From: Anaerolineae bacterium
Lineage (GTDB): Bacteria; Chloroflexota; Anaerolineae; 4572-78; J111
DNA: 64,000 bases
NCBI GenBank assembly: GCA_023382535.1
Contig: JAHDWA010000001.1
Coordinates: forward strand, 186,001-250,000
Reading direction: 5' to 3'
Both the position numbers and the translations under genes were made by a program. Positions 45,499-55,016 of the stretch are shown piece by piece; position 1 is the first letter of the stretch; every line of letters starts with the position of its first letter. The notes under the pieces were generated by a model that was not told the origin of the DNA, searched no databases, and was given only the letters and a program-made list of their open reading frames with translations.

Positions 45499-46722
45499 TC
45501 AGTCCGGCTGATAAAGATCGGCCCGGCTGAGCGGCAGGTTGCTCTGGCCACCGGCCGGCTTGGCCAGGAGGGTCTGGTTGACGTTAAGCCCGCCCGACTC
45601 GAAGCTAGACGCCGACGCTGCCATGTACAGCCGCCAGGTGCGATAAGTCACCTCGCCGGCCACGCTGATGGCCTCAGCCTGGCGCGTCTCCAATCGCTCA
45701 ACCCAGTGACGGAGGGTGAGGGCGTAATGCTCCCGCAAGTTCTCCACATCCCGTACTTCAAAGCCGACCTGCTCGGCGATGAGATTGACCTCGCTGAGCG
45801 GCGCCAGGTCACTATCCGGGAAGACGTAACGCTGCACAAAAACGCCAGAGCCAAGAAGGTATCGCTCGACGAGGCGCTGCCAGGCGGACGCTCGCCCGGC
45901 GTGCTTGGGCCGGTGGCAACTCAAATCCGACCTGATCGGGGTCACGTGCAGGACAGGGGGCTGCCGAGAGATGCCGTGGTTGAGGAACAGGCCACCGGGT
46001 TTGAGCAAGCGATAAGCCTGGGCAAAGTATTCCGGCAAATGGCGTCGGCCCACGTGTTCAAACATGCCCACGCTGACGATTTTGTCAAAGGAGTCGGCGG
46101 CCAGGTCACGATAGTCCTGGAGCTTGACCCAGGCCCGCTCCCCCAGGCCGGCGCGGGCGATCTGGAAGTTAGCGTAGGTCGCCTGGTTCTCGCTCAAGGT
46201 AACGCCCAGCACACGGACACCATATTTCTCGGCGGCGTATATGGCCAGCCCGCCCCAGCCACAGCCGATGTCCAACAGCCGTTCGCCGGATCGGAGGCGG
46301 AGCTTGCGGCAAATATGCTCCAGCTTGCGCTCCTGCGCTGTGTCCAGGTCCTCCATACCGGTGGGGAAGTAGGCGCAGGAGTACTGCCGGTGGCGATCCA
46401 GCCATAGGGCATAGAAGTCGTCCCCCACATCATAGTGATACCGAATGGCGGCCCGATCTCGCTCACGCGAGTGCAATGCCCCCCGCAGATGAGCCGGGCC
46501 ACGATGGGTTGGCCGGCCTGGTTCGGACTGGGGGAGGGCCAGGACGTGCCGGGCCAGGACAGCGATTTCGCCCAGGGAGAAAGTGCGGCTGAAGAGGGCT
46601 TCAAGCAGCGGGAAGGCGGAAAAAATGTCACCCTCAAGGTCGAAGTCCCCATAGATGAAGGCTTCGCCCAGGGAGAGTTCGAGGGGCGGGGTGAACATCC
46701 GCCACAATGCGCCGGGGTGGTT
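45499..46722 (-). pseudogene. cfa: Cyclopropane-fatty-acid synthase, 3' part (interrupted by element)
   Basis: The frame from 46722 gives NHPGALWRMFTPPLELSLGEAF, then the CFA core: SAM motif DIGCGWGG, VTLSENQ, VGMFEHVG and the carbonate-site region. The missing N-terminus lies at 48897-49060. Joining the two parts at the shared AACCA gives one frame of 461 codons, normal for the family. The enzyme adds a methylene to unsaturated acyl chains of membrane lipids. As it stands the gene is split by 2.2 kb. The GTG at 46707 might still start a protein without the N-terminal domain. Confidence 0.85.
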
Positions 46723-46761
46723 CTAACAGTTCCCGAGAACAGTATCAAATGGTAGCAATTG

Positions 46762-47004
46762 CTATTGGTTTGTAGCGTCATCTGGTTTGAAACCCAAAAG
46801 GTCGTTTGGGGTAATTTTTAAGGCCAGACAAAGTCGGTCAATATCCTCAAGATCAACACGTTGGGCTTGACCATCATCAAGCCGATACAAAAAGTCCTTG
46901 TTTAGATTCAACTGTTGAGCCAGAGCGTTGATAGTTAGACTGACACCTTCATTAGCCTTGAGGTTTGCCAGGGCTTGACTGATTTTTCCGCGGGGATTTA
47001 TCAT
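46762..47004 (-). CDS. XRE-family helix-turn-helix regulator
   Basis: 80 residues, essentially one Cro/C1-type HTH: SVTINALAQQLNLNKDFLYRLDDGQ, then DLEDIDRLCLALKITPNDLL. Its ATG (47004) lies within the inverted repeat that spans the divergent promoter region. It likely represses itself and the TnpB-like gene. Shorter than phage repressors, with no dimerisation or protease domain. Confidence 0.85.
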   Translation of the reverse strand: MINPRGKISQALANLKANEGVSLTINALAQQLNLNKDFLYRLDDGQAQRVDLEDIDRLCLALKITPNDLLGFKPDDATNQ

Positions 47005-47120
47005 TTGTCGCTCTCCGTGTTGGCACTTTGTCTAAAGTATACCCGTTTACTCCTATCAGTCAAGAAATATACATTTTTAACACGCTACTTTCTTGACAAA
47101 AGCGACAAATGAAATATAAT
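47002..47120 (+). promoter_or_regulatory. Promoter and operators between XRE and TnpB-like genes
   Basis: TTGACA (47093-47098), 16 nt, TATAAT (47115-47120) drives the TnpB-like gene. A perfect 11-bp inverted repeat, CATTTGTCGCT at 47002-47012 and AGCGACAAATG at 47101-47111, flanks the region. GACAAA/TTTGTC half-sites occur at 47004, 47027, 47095 and 47104, two of them between or on the promoter boxes. Repressor binding by the XRE protein is inferred. Confidence 0.7.
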
Positions 47121-47158
47121 TCTTGTTTATAAAGAATGTTTATATGTAAGGCAGAGAA

Positions 47159-48616
47159 ATGATTTTGGAGAAAACTTTACGAGGAACAATTTATAACCTG
47201 TCGCTGGAAGCGAACATGGCTTTGTTTAGGACTGGCCGTTTCTTTCAGGCGGGGTTGCGGACCGCTTACGGACGATTGGATAAAGGGTTGAATAGGGACG
47301 ACATTGTGCCAGGTCTGTGCGACCGGTTTCGGATGGATGTGCGTTTTGCTCGTGATGCCATTCTGGAAGCTGAGGCCAACCGCACGGCGATGCGAGAACT
47401 TATTCCGGCCTACCTGGCCAATACCGAGGCCAAGATCAGCAAAGTGGAAAGCCGGCTGAAGGACTATCGCAGTGGGAGGCACAAGCCTAAACGAGTTACC
47501 CTGGAAGTGGCGCTGGCCGGCCTGGAACATCGCCTGACCAAACTATGTGCTAAACGAGATAAATGGCAAGCGCATCTGGATACCGGGACGCTGCCTCCAG
47601 CTATTTTTGGCAGTGCCGCGCGCTTTCACGCCCGGCGCAAGGGGCAGCTATCTCACCGGGCCTGGCGGATGAAACGCCAGCGACAGTTCTGGAATCGAGG
47701 CGAGAAGGATAAAGGCGGGAATCCGCATATCACGATTACGCCCCAGGAAGATGGCTTTACGATCAAGATTGCGACCTTACCGATGATTAAGGGCAGGCTG
47801 ACCTACTTTACCGCCGATTTGTGGCTGCCGGAGAAAAAACGCGATGTGCTGCACGCTGGGTTAGCTGATTCTTACGCGGTGCGCATTATTCGGGTGGGTC
47901 GAGAGTGGCAAGCTCATATCACCATTCGAGAAAAGGTGGAGGGTGAGCTGGTAAGACGGGCGTCTATTGAGGCCATCGTCGGTGGATTGGATTGTAACAC
48001 CGACCGGTTGACCCTGGGCGTAGCCAGCCCCCAAGGCAATCTCCTGGCCCGTCATACGATCTGGATGCGCGACTTAAGGGATATGCGGGCAAACAAAGCT
48101 GCGGTCGTGATTGGAAGGGCGCTGACGAAAGCCTTGAAATGGCTGGATAAGCAAGGGGCGACCTGCCTGGTGGTGGAGAAACTCAAGTTTCTTCAGGATC
48201 ACGATACCCATCACCGGTCCAACCGGGCTACCACCAAATTCCGCAGTACGATGGTCAAATTGGTCATGCGAATGGCATTGCGCCGGGGGATGCAGGTGGT
48301 CCAGATCAATCCGGCCTACACCTCCGTCATCGGCCGGCACAAATATGCCGTACTTCACAGGATGAGTACTCACGAAGCGGCAGCCTATGTGATTGCCCGT
48401 CGGGGGCAAGGTCGAGACGAGCGGCTTCCCGGAGACATTATCGCCCGTCTGCCCCAGTTGCGGGAACGCTTGCTCGCCGAGGCCAAATTGAAACCGGCCA
48501 AAGACAAAGTCCGGGCCAAATATTTGCGATGGGCGCAGAAATTGGCCGATTGGAAAAGCTTGTCTTCCTGGTCGCTCTGGTCGATTTGGGATAAAGCCAG
48601 TGGCCTTATTGCTTAA
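47159..48616 (+). CDS. Variant TnpB-like protein without zinc finger
   Basis: 485 residues of the TnpB/OrfB superfamily. RuvC-I Asp278 (GGLDCNTD) and RuvC-II Glu340 (CLVVEKLKF) are present. The usual CxxC zinc finger is missing, and the RuvC-III segment reads STHEAAAYVIARR, with His405 at the place where canonical TnpB has the third Asp. This group occurs widely without tnpA. It may be a nuclease with altered chemistry or an RNA-guided binder. A strong promoter is 39 nt upstream, with AAGG before ATG 47159. It is preceded by a divergent repressor and followed by a structured RNA. Confidence 0.8.
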   Translation: MILEKTLRGTIYNLSLEANMALFRTGRFFQAGLRTAYGRLDKGLNRDDIVPGLCDRFRMDVRFARDAILEAEANRTAMRELIPAYLANTEAKISKVESRLKDYRSGRHKPKRVTLEVALAGLEHRLTKLCAKRDKWQAHLDTGTLPPAIFGSAARFHARRKGQLSHRAWRMKRQRQFWNRGEKDKGGNPHITITPQEDGFTIKIATLPMIKGRLTYFTADLWLPEKKRDVLHAGLADSYAVRIIRVGREWQAHITIREKVEGELVRRASIEAIVGGLDCNTDRLTLGVASPQGNLLARHTIWMRDLRDMRANKAAVVIGRALTKALKWLDKQGATCLVVEKLKFLQDHDTHHRSNRATTKFRSTMVKLVMRMALRRGMQVVQINPAYTSVIGRHKYAVLHRMSTHEAAAYVIARRGQGRDERLPGDIIARLPQLRERLLAEAKLKPAKDKVRAKYLRWAQKLADWKSLSSWSLWSIWDKASGLIA

Positions 48617-48896
48617 AATATGTTTGAAGCTTGGCTGTGCATGGGTAACTCCGAGAGAAGGATAGGCCCGTGTTCCAGCAGGTAGGGGTCCAAACAGGAC
48701 TACCGGGCCGACTTCGCGCTCAAGGCCGATGTTGGAGTGACCTTCGGGTCATTCCCCCCGGAATGACTTAGCGGTGGGATACCGCTTCCCGAGCGAGGGC
48801 TTGCCCTCAAATCACGCCCCGGTCACCAGGTCCGCACATGTGAGTGTGCGATCCGGGACGTGCCGTCTGCTATCATATGAGGCGGTTTTTAAAACC
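48617..48896 (+). ncRNA. Putative guide RNA scaffold of the TnpB-like element
   Basis: No ORF, but dense pairing: outer stem GGCCCG/CGGGCC (48665-48670 with 48704-48709) with inner stems, TGACC-TTCG-GGTCA (48738-48751) with a UUCG tetraloop, ATTCC-CCCC-GGAAT next to it, and GCGGT-GGGAT-ACCGC (48771-48785). It lies 3' of the TnpB-like gene and stops at the element's right end, where omega/reRNAs sit. A guide would then start at 48897 (TGGTTGAGG...), i.e. in cfa sequence. Confidence 0.55.
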
Positions 48897-49060
48897 TGGT
48901 TGAGGATCAAGCTAAAGGCCGGACGAGCGGCCGCCGGTAATTCGGAGCCATCCCACAGCCGCACGGTGAAGGTGCGGGGTGGGGGGAAAAGCCGGTTCAG
49001 CAGCGAGACGGCGCGATCCAGAGCAGGATCGCTAGTTGAGAAAGAAATGGTTTGAGACAT
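48897..49060 (-). pseudogene. cfa: Cyclopropane-fatty-acid synthase, 5' part
   Basis: From ATG 49060 (GGAGG 5 nt upstream) the frame encodes MSQTISF..., then LLNRLFPPPRTFTVRLWDG and ends RPAFSLILN at the element junction. It is the N-terminal segment of the CFA synthase whose remainder is at 45499-46722. Beyond 48897 the frame reads about 28 codons of element sequence and stops at 48812. Confidence 0.85.
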
Positions 49061-49173
49061 AAGCGCCTCCATTGAGAGTGCTGCTTCCATTTTACCCCAA
49101 CACAATTTATGGGGGAAGTATCTTTAGGCAGACTGAGTGTTCGCTATTTGGCCTGAGCCTGGGTCATAGCCGC

Positions 49174-52104
49174 CTATGGCTGCAACACAGCAAAGCGGGC
49201 CAGGCGATTGTTTCCGGCATCGGCCACCCACACGCTGCCATCTGGCGCAAGAGCCAGCCCGGTCGGCAGCCCGAAGGCGTCCTCATCAGACCCGAACCGC
49301 CCGAACGCAGCCACCGGCTCCCCACTCGCTGAGAAGACCAGCACCCGATAGCCCACGGGGTCTGTGGCGTACACCTGGCTCTGGGTATTCAGGGTCAGGT
49401 AGGGCTTGTTATCCAGCGAGGTCCCGGCCCAGGCCTCCACCGGCCAACTCCGGAGGAACTGCCCATCGAGAGAGAACACGGCAATCCGTCGGTTCCAGGT
49501 ATCGGCGACGTAGACCTGGCCATCCGGGCCGAGCGCAAGCCCCACCGGTTCGTTGAGTTCGGCCTCCCCGTCTGGGTCGAACTCCAGCAGAAATTTACCG
49601 TTCGAATCAAAGGCGAGCACTCGCCTATTTCCGGTATCGGTCAGATAGACCCGCCCCTCGGGGCTGACGGCGATACCGCGTGGGCCCCAGAACTTATCTG
49701 GTCCAGCGTCGCCCTGGCCAGGACTGCCCCACGCCAGCAGGAATTTCCCGTTCGGGTCGAACTTCTGCACCCGATGATTCCAGGTGTCCGCAACAAAGAC
49801 ATTGCCCTGGATATCCACGGCCACACCCCACGGTTCAACAAAGGTGCCCGGTGCGGGTGGGATTTGCCCATCCGGCGTCTTGCCGCCCCACGTGACCAGC
49901 ACCTTCCCTGCCCTGTCAAACCTGACCATCCGTGAGTTGGCCGTATCGGCGACGTAGATGGAACCATCCGGGCCTGGCGCCAGGTTGCGCGGCGCGTTGA
50001 GACCTGCGGCAGCGATGACCTGGAGCGGCGTCACCTGGCGTTGGACGCCGGCATAGGCATCCACCGGCCCAGTCACATCGGCCAACATGGTCGGGCCGAG
50101 ACTCAGGTTCAACATCTGCGCGGCAATGTCCTTGCGCACGTAGACGCGCATGCGGCTGGCAAAAGGCCAGTTGGTGGGCGGCTTCAACTGCTGCTGGGTC
50201 AACTCGGCATAGCGGCTATAGTCGCGGGCCCACACGATGTCCCATAGCGCCGCACGCCTGGCCGAATCGGTCAGGGCGAAGCGGAGCCGCTCCCAGGTCA
50301 GGTCCTTATAGTCCTCGAGCGGCCACCAGCGGTAAATGACCTCAAAACGATGATAGCGGTTGCCAAGGAGAGCTTCGACCTTCGACCAGTTCTTCGAGCC
50401 GGCCAGGACCACCGGCGCATCCAGCGCCTCCGGGTTAGGTTTGTCCCCGAAGAAGGCTTGCCGGGGAAAATCACGCAGGTACCAGACCAGCGGCCATGAG
50501 ACTTCGTCGTCGTAGGCGATTTTCAAGTCACGGCCGGCGCCAGTGTGATTGGTGATCGCTTCGATGTCAGCCATAACCCATTTCACCCCCGGCGCGCCGT
50601 GAGCGTAGCCGATGAACTCGGTGGTGTAATCGTAATTGACGTAGTTGGCGGCAAAGGAGGTGCGGATGGTGAGCAGCGCCAGGATGGCCACCCCGCCCAG
50701 GGCGATTCTGTTCCCGATCACCCTGCGCCACTCACCCGGCTTCCCCGCCGGTGACCACGCCCCCGGTAGCAGTTGCCCAAGCCACCAACCGGTCAGCAAG
50801 ATGAATGGAATGACCAGATGGGTCGAGAGCCAGGGCATTTTCTCCCCGGCCAGGGAGAGGGCCAGGAAAATCAGTCCGGCCCACCACAGCCCAAACAAGA
50901 CAAAGGTTCGAGCGAAGCGGGAGAGCGCTTGGCGGCGCAGCAGATAGAACCCCGCCGCCGACAGACCCCCCAAAAGCGGCAAGTACTCATACAACGGGAA
51001 GACCAGCAGATAGTAATACCACGGCTGCCCGCCCCGGGCGACCTCCTGCTGAGCCAGCCAGTAACCCAGCGAGCCGATCAGACCGGTACCCAACCCAGCC
51101 GGATTGGTGAAGAAGGTGGTAAACAGGGTCACAGTGATGGCCCCGAACAGCCCGGCCAGTTTGAGCCAGCGTTGTCCGCCCCACCACAGGCCAGTCGCTA
51201 TGGCGCCGGCGGCGAAGACGGCCCATAGACCCCACAGCCGCAGCCCGGCCGGCCCCGCGACCCATTCGCTCCCCTGGCTGGCCAGCGTTGACATGTCCAC
51301 AAAGGGCGCGCCGGTGAAGCTGATCCAGATCGGATTCAAGATGAGCAGGGCAATCGGCGAGGAGAAAAACGCGCCCAGGGTCACCAGCGCCATCAGTAAG
51401 TCAAATTCGGCCGAGCGGGGGATAGCCCGCCAGCGGAGCCGCTGGGTGACCGCAGCCCGCAGCGCCAGGAAACCGGTGAAGATGGCCAGGTAAATGAAGG
51501 TAATCTCCATGGTGGCGAACATCAAGGCCAGGGCCACGGCCAGCAGCAGCAGGTCCTGCTGCCGGCGGTGATGGAGATAGCGGAAGATGGCCACGACGAG
51601 CAGCAGCGTCCAGGCGATAACCTGGAGGTCGTGGCGGATATAGCGCGAGTAGTAAAGGACGAAGGGCGAAATTAGCAGTAAGGCCGAGGTGACCAGCGCC
51701 CCCACCCGGCCCAGCCACGGCTTCAGCCATTGGGGTATGACGACCACGATGAACGTCCCCAGGATGGCCGGGACCAGGCGAGAGGTGAAATCACTGGCCC
51801 CGAAGAGGAGGTTGATGAAAGCGGTGGCCTCGAACAGAAAGGGGCCGTGCATCATCGGGTTGTGGGCAAAGCCCTGGCCGGCGGCCAGGCGCCACGAGTA
51901 GTAGACGTGCAGGCTCTCGTCGTGGCTCATCACCCGCTCGCCTAAAGCCCACAGACGGGTCACGATAGCCAGGACAAACGCTGCCCCGACCAGGGTGGTT
52001 TCCCAGGTGAGTGGGAAGGCCAACCTGAACAGACGGGACAGCGTGATGACGGATGTTGGCGCCGAGGTATCGGCGCGTGATTGAGCCAGGGTATCCTCCA
52101 CCAT
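49174..52104 (-). CDS. Agl23-type GT39-like membrane glycosyltransferase fused to an NHL propeller
   Basis: About 976 residues. The N-terminal half has about 12 membrane segments and the ArnT/Agl23 family features (ERVMSHDESLHVYYSWRLA early, KMPWLSTHLVIPF late), the acidic DE pair in the first outside loop being catalytic in GT-C enzymes. The C-terminal about 290 residues are NHL repeats (GPDGSIYVADTANSRMVRFD and five more of that pattern), a six-bladed outside propeller. It likely transfers a lipid-linked sugar. Start ATG 52104 with a GTG alternative at 52110. It follows the HtrA gene by 21 nt. Confidence 0.87.
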   Translation of the reverse strand: MVEDTLAQSRADTSAPTSVITLSRLFRLAFPLTWETTLVGAAFVLAIVTRLWALGERVMSHDESLHVYYSWRLAAGQGFAHNPMMHGPFLFEATAFINLLFGASDFTSRLVPAILGTFIVVVIPQWLKPWLGRVGALVTSALLLISPFVLYYSRYIRHDLQVIAWTLLLVVAIFRYLHHRRQQDLLLLAVALALMFATMEITFIYLAIFTGFLALRAAVTQRLRWRAIPRSAEFDLLMALVTLGAFFSSPIALLILNPIWISFTGAPFVDMSTLASQGSEWVAGPAGLRLWGLWAVFAAGAIATGLWWGGQRWLKLAGLFGAITVTLFTTFFTNPAGLGTGLIGSLGYWLAQQEVARGGQPWYYYLLVFPLYEYLPLLGGLSAAGFYLLRRQALSRFARTFVLFGLWWAGLIFLALSLAGEKMPWLSTHLVIPFILLTGWWLGQLLPGAWSPAGKPGEWRRVIGNRIALGGVAILALLTIRTSFAANYVNYDYTTEFIGYAHGAPGVKWVMADIEAITNHTGAGRDLKIAYDDEVSWPLVWYLRDFPRQAFFGDKPNPEALDAPVVLAGSKNWSKVEALLGNRYHRFEVIYRWWPLEDYKDLTWERLRFALTDSARRAALWDIVWARDYSRYAELTQQQLKPPTNWPFASRMRVYVRKDIAAQMLNLSLGPTMLADVTGPVDAYAGVQRQVTPLQVIAAAGLNAPRNLAPGPDGSIYVADTANSRMVRFDRAGKVLVTWGGKTPDGQIPPAPGTFVEPWGVAVDIQGNVFVADTWNHRVQKFDPNGKFLLAWGSPGQGDAGPDKFWGPRGIAVSPEGRVYLTDTGNRRVLAFDSNGKFLLEFDPDGEAELNEPVGLALGPDGQVYVADTWNRRIAVFSLDGQFLRSWPVEAWAGTSLDNKPYLTLNTQSQVYATDPVGYRVLVFSASGEPVAAFGRFGSDEDAFGLPTGLALAPDGSVWVADAGNNRLARFAVLQP

Positions 52105-52125
52105 GATCACTCAGATTGGAAATGC

Positions 52126-53418
52126 TTATCTATTCTCTTGACCGCTGACTTCCAACCTCGGTCGAGCTTCCAGCACCAATTCAACCTTCTCCTGCTGGCC
52201 ATCAGCCCGGATCACGTCGAGCGTCACCTGGTCGCCAGGGCGCGTTTGTTCGATTAAGTAGGTGATGAGATCGTCCATATCTTCGACCGGCTGATCATTG
52301 ATAACCGTGATGACATCGCCGCCAAGCTGGTACTCCGCCCCGGCGATCTGCAACGTTTTATCACTGCCCTTTAGACCGGCCTTGTCGGCCGGGCTATCCT
52401 GCATCACATCAATCACCAGTGCCCCTTTGGTGTCAGCCGGGAACTTCATAAAATCAGCCACTTCGGCAGTCAGGGGAGCGCCGCTGATACCCAGCCAGGC
52501 ATATTCGTAGCTTTCACCTTTGATCAGGGTGGGGACAATTTGTTTGGCGATGTTGATCGGCACGGCAAAACCAACGCCAGCGTTGGCGCCGCTTTGGCTG
52601 ATGATTTGGCTGTTAATGCCAATCACTCGTCCCTGGCGATCCAGGAGCGGGCCGCCGGAGTTGCCGGGGTTGATCGGCGCATCGGTCTGGATGGCCTCAG
52701 GTACCGAGAAAGGACTGTTGCCGCTGCGCATGACCCGTCCGACGGCGCTGATAATCCCGCTGGTCATGGTAAATTCCTGCCCAAAAGGATTGCCGATGGC
52801 GATGGCCAGTTGGCCCACCTGCAGGGCATCGCTGTCACCCAGGGCGAGGGGTTGCAGCTCTGTCGCTGGCAGGTCTACTTTCAGCACGGCCAGGTCGGCG
52901 TCGGGGTCGGCCCCCAGGACTTCGGCTTTGGCTGTTGTGCCGTTGGCAAAAGCCACTTCGACATCGGTCGCTTCGGCAATGACGTGATAATTGGTCACGA
53001 TATGGCCCTCTTTGTCCCAGACAAAGCCGGAGCCTTGCCCCCGATTGTAAAATTCCTCGGGGCTTTGTGAGCGGGGACGGCCCTCAGGCCCGAAGGGAAA
53101 GCCAAAGTCGAACTGATCGGACGTTTGGGCTTCCACTTTTTGGGTCACCCTAATATTGACGACGGAGGGCACGGCATTCCGGTAAATATCAATTAATACC
53201 TGTTCGTAGGCAGCGATGAGGTTGGCCTCATCCTGGGAGAGCTGCGCTGCCGGCTGAGCAGCCTGGACCGGCGGGGACGCGGAAAGGGCCTGGGCGTCAC
53301 TGGTCAGATAAGACCCCAGCACGAGCCCGCCCAACAGAGAACCGCTCATCACCAACAACAGGGCCACAATGACCCACACCGCGAAAAATAGATATTTTGG
53401 AAAAGCACGCTTGTTCAT
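52126..53418 (-). CDS. HtrA/DegP-type serine protease with PDZ domain
   Basis: About 430 residues from ATG 53418 (CAGGAG 8 nt upstream; upstream in-frame codons are not protein-like). One N-terminal membrane anchor, a trypsin-like domain with His (TNYHVIAE), Asp (DADLAVLKV) and Ser ([12 protein letters not shown]), then one PDZ domain ending [10 protein letters not shown]. It degrades or refolds misfolded envelope proteins. Cotranscribed with the glycosyltransferase downstream. Confidence 0.93.
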   Translation of the reverse strand: MNKRAFPKYLFFAVWVIVALLLVMSGSLLGGLVLGSYLTSDAQALSASPPVQAAQPAAQLSQDEANLIAAYEQVLIDIYRNAVPSVVNIRVTQKVEAQTSDQFDFGFPFGPEGRPRSQSPEEFYNRGQGSGFVWDKEGHIVTNYHVIAEATDVEVAFANGTTAKAEVLGADPDADLAVLKVDLPATELQPLALGDSDALQVGQLAIAIGNPFGQEFTMTSGIISAVGRVMRSGNSPFSVPEAIQTDAPINPGNSGGPLLDRQGRVIGINSQIISQSGANAGVGFAVPINIAKQIVPTLIKGESYEYAWLGISGAPLTAEVADFMKFPADTKGALVIDVMQDSPADKAGLKGSDKTLQIAGAEYQLGGDVITVINDQPVEDMDDLITYLIEQTRPGDQVTLDVIRADGQQEKVELVLEARPRLEVSGQENR

Positions 53419-53550
53419 TTTAGTATTCTCCTGTTCTTTATTCACTTGAGTCGCACACAAGGTTAGCGGCAGCCGTCCTGATGATGCTGTCTGGCTGGCT
53501 GCCACTGATGAAACTTTACCCTGAGTGTAAATCACTCGAACCTACACCTC

Positions 53551-53984
53551 AAGCGCCGAATGGCGCGTCTGCATACAGGCAAAATGGCCTGTGGTCTAGC
53601 TATAGCCACAAAGACAGAGGCCGCAGGTTTAAGGCCTGCGGCCTCCATAAGAAGTCTTATGCTGTTATTGACTGGGTCGTCGCCTTTGGGCCATCAAGGC
53701 GGGTTCACCCCGCTGGGTGTGAGTGCTCGGCTGGGTCAGCCGCAAGCTTCACTCCAATAGCGTCGAGAGCCAGAGGCGGCATTTGGACCGGTGGAGTCTG
53801 CTCTTTTTCGATAGACTGTCCTTTCAATAGGCCGGAGCCAGGCCGCCGGCCGGTTTGCTTTTGTTTACCGGACGCGGCTGGGATGACGGACGAAACTTTA
53901 TCTTACAACTCTGAGTATAGACCATTTGCACGTCAAAGGTAAGCGCCAAATGGCGTGTATCGATCCGGGCAAAATGGCGGGTAT
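53551..53984 (+). repeat. 44-nt direct repeat pair and GC hairpin upstream of htrA-type gene
   Basis: Copies at 53551-53594 and 53941-53984 share AAGCGCC-AATGGCG and GGCAAAATGGC words and agree at about three quarters of positions; each holds a small GCGCC/GGCGC hairpin. Between them is a perfect 11-bp hairpin (53617-53627 with 53635-53645, GAGGCCGCAGG arms). A half-site TCTTAC of the shared operator is at 53901. The rest of 53419-54008 shows no gene. Confidence 0.5.
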
Positions 53985-54008
53985 CCAGAAATACATTGAA
54001 GGAGCCTT

Positions 54009-54782
54009 TTATTGGCGCAAACTCCAGTCCAACGGCCAGGTACTGGCAAAATTATTGAGAATGGGGCCGCCTATTTCAGCTTCTGGTTGATCATAGAAGG
54101 TTTGCCACTTGCGCGGCGCGGCTAAATCGTGCATAAAGCTCCGACCCGAGCTGCCAATCAGCGTCAGGTTATTCCAGTTAGCGTTAATAAAAAGGGCCGG
54201 ATTATATTTGCGTATGTGTTTCAGGTCTCGAATCTCCAGGTGCAGTTCAGGGTATTGGCTACAATCACCCCCAGGCTCACCCACCAAAGCGATTACCTGT
54301 CCCTGTTTAACTTGCTGTCCAGGAAGTAAGCGGGACGGTTCTAAAAGATGACCATACATAGAGGCGTAGCCCACTTGAGGATGGTCAAGCATCAAATTAT
54401 GGGGCGGCGAGCCAAAAGGACCATCCACCCCAAACACGATGCCGGCGGCAATGGCCACAATCTCGGTGCCACATGGCGCGGCAAAATCCATGCCAAAATG
54501 AATCCCCCCTGATGCGCCATAGGTCGTATTACGCTTATAATAAGCATTGATAGTGTTGCCGTAGGGTTGAGCCAGGAGCCAGGTTGTGGGGCCAGGGGAT
54601 GTCGCGAAGGGGAGTTGAAAGGGAGGCTCAGGAGTCGGATTGACAGGTAGAGAGGGTTCTGAGGGAACAGGCTGTTCGTCTTGGGCCTGAGTTAGAGGAG
54701 GTGTGGTTAACAACTGAAAGATGATTACGATGGCGAGCATTAGCATCGTAACTAAAGAAAAACGGTGTGGCAGAAAATTCAT
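54009..54782 (-). CDS. M23-family peptidoglycan peptidase-like protein
   Basis: 257 residues. Signal peptide about 1-34, a Pro-rich linker, then a LytM/M23 domain with zinc ligands in HFGMD, and SMYGHL and HLEI motifs. It probably cuts peptide crosslinks in the wall or regulates amidases. The late Trp-rich tail (WPLDWSLRQ) is not typical. The gene stands alone between HtrA and the metal ATPase. Confidence 0.87.
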   Translation of the reverse strand: MNFLPHRFSLVTMLMLAIVIIFQLLTTPPLTQAQDEQPVPSEPSLPVNPTPEPPFQLPFATSPGPTTWLLAQPYGNTINAYYKRNTTYGASGGIHFGMDFAAPCGTEIVAIAAGIVFGVDGPFGSPPHNLMLDHPQVGYASMYGHLLEPSRLLPGQQVKQGQVIALVGEPGGDCSQYPELHLEIRDLKHIRKYNPALFINANWNNLTLIGSSGRSFMHDLAAPRKWQTFYDQPEAEIGGPILNNFASTWPLDWSLRQ

Positions 54783-54952
54783 TTATCTCCCTCCAGGGCC
54801 TGACAAAAACGACGCTATTTTATCACCGTACAAATTTTGGTCAAAATGGTGTTACCATTAACGGAGGTGGCAGGGCAAATCGCATCCGGACACGGCGGCA
54901 AGCATCATGAGTAGCCTGTTTTGGCTGCCGAATGAACGACCAACCTGGATAG

Positions 54953-54975
54953 TTCGACCCCGAGACCGGGTCGAA
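54953..54975. repeat. 8-bp inverted repeat downstream of the metal ATPase
   Basis: TTCGACCC (54953-54960) and GGGTCGAA (54968-54975) flank 7 nt. It lies 42 nt past the ATPase stop on the minus strand, with no T-run after it. A factor-assisted or weak terminator is possible. Nothing else is seen in 54783-55016. Confidence 0.35.
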
Positions 54976-55016
54976 TTAAAACCTATCCGCTAAGTTACCC
55001 CTGAAGAAATATCGAG

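Larger units (their letters stand above)
46723..48896 (+). mobile_element. XRE-TnpB element inserted in cfa
   Basis: A 2174-bp segment flanked by TGGTT on both sides (46718-46722 and 48897-48901) and absent from the reconstructed cfa frame. It carries a divergent XRE regulator gene, a TnpB-like gene and a structured 3' region. Its ends have short palindromes (GTTC-CCGA-GAAC near the left, GGTTTT-T-AAAACC at the right). No transposase of the Y1 or serine type is inside. The 5-bp match may be a target duplication or chance. Confidence 0.8.
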
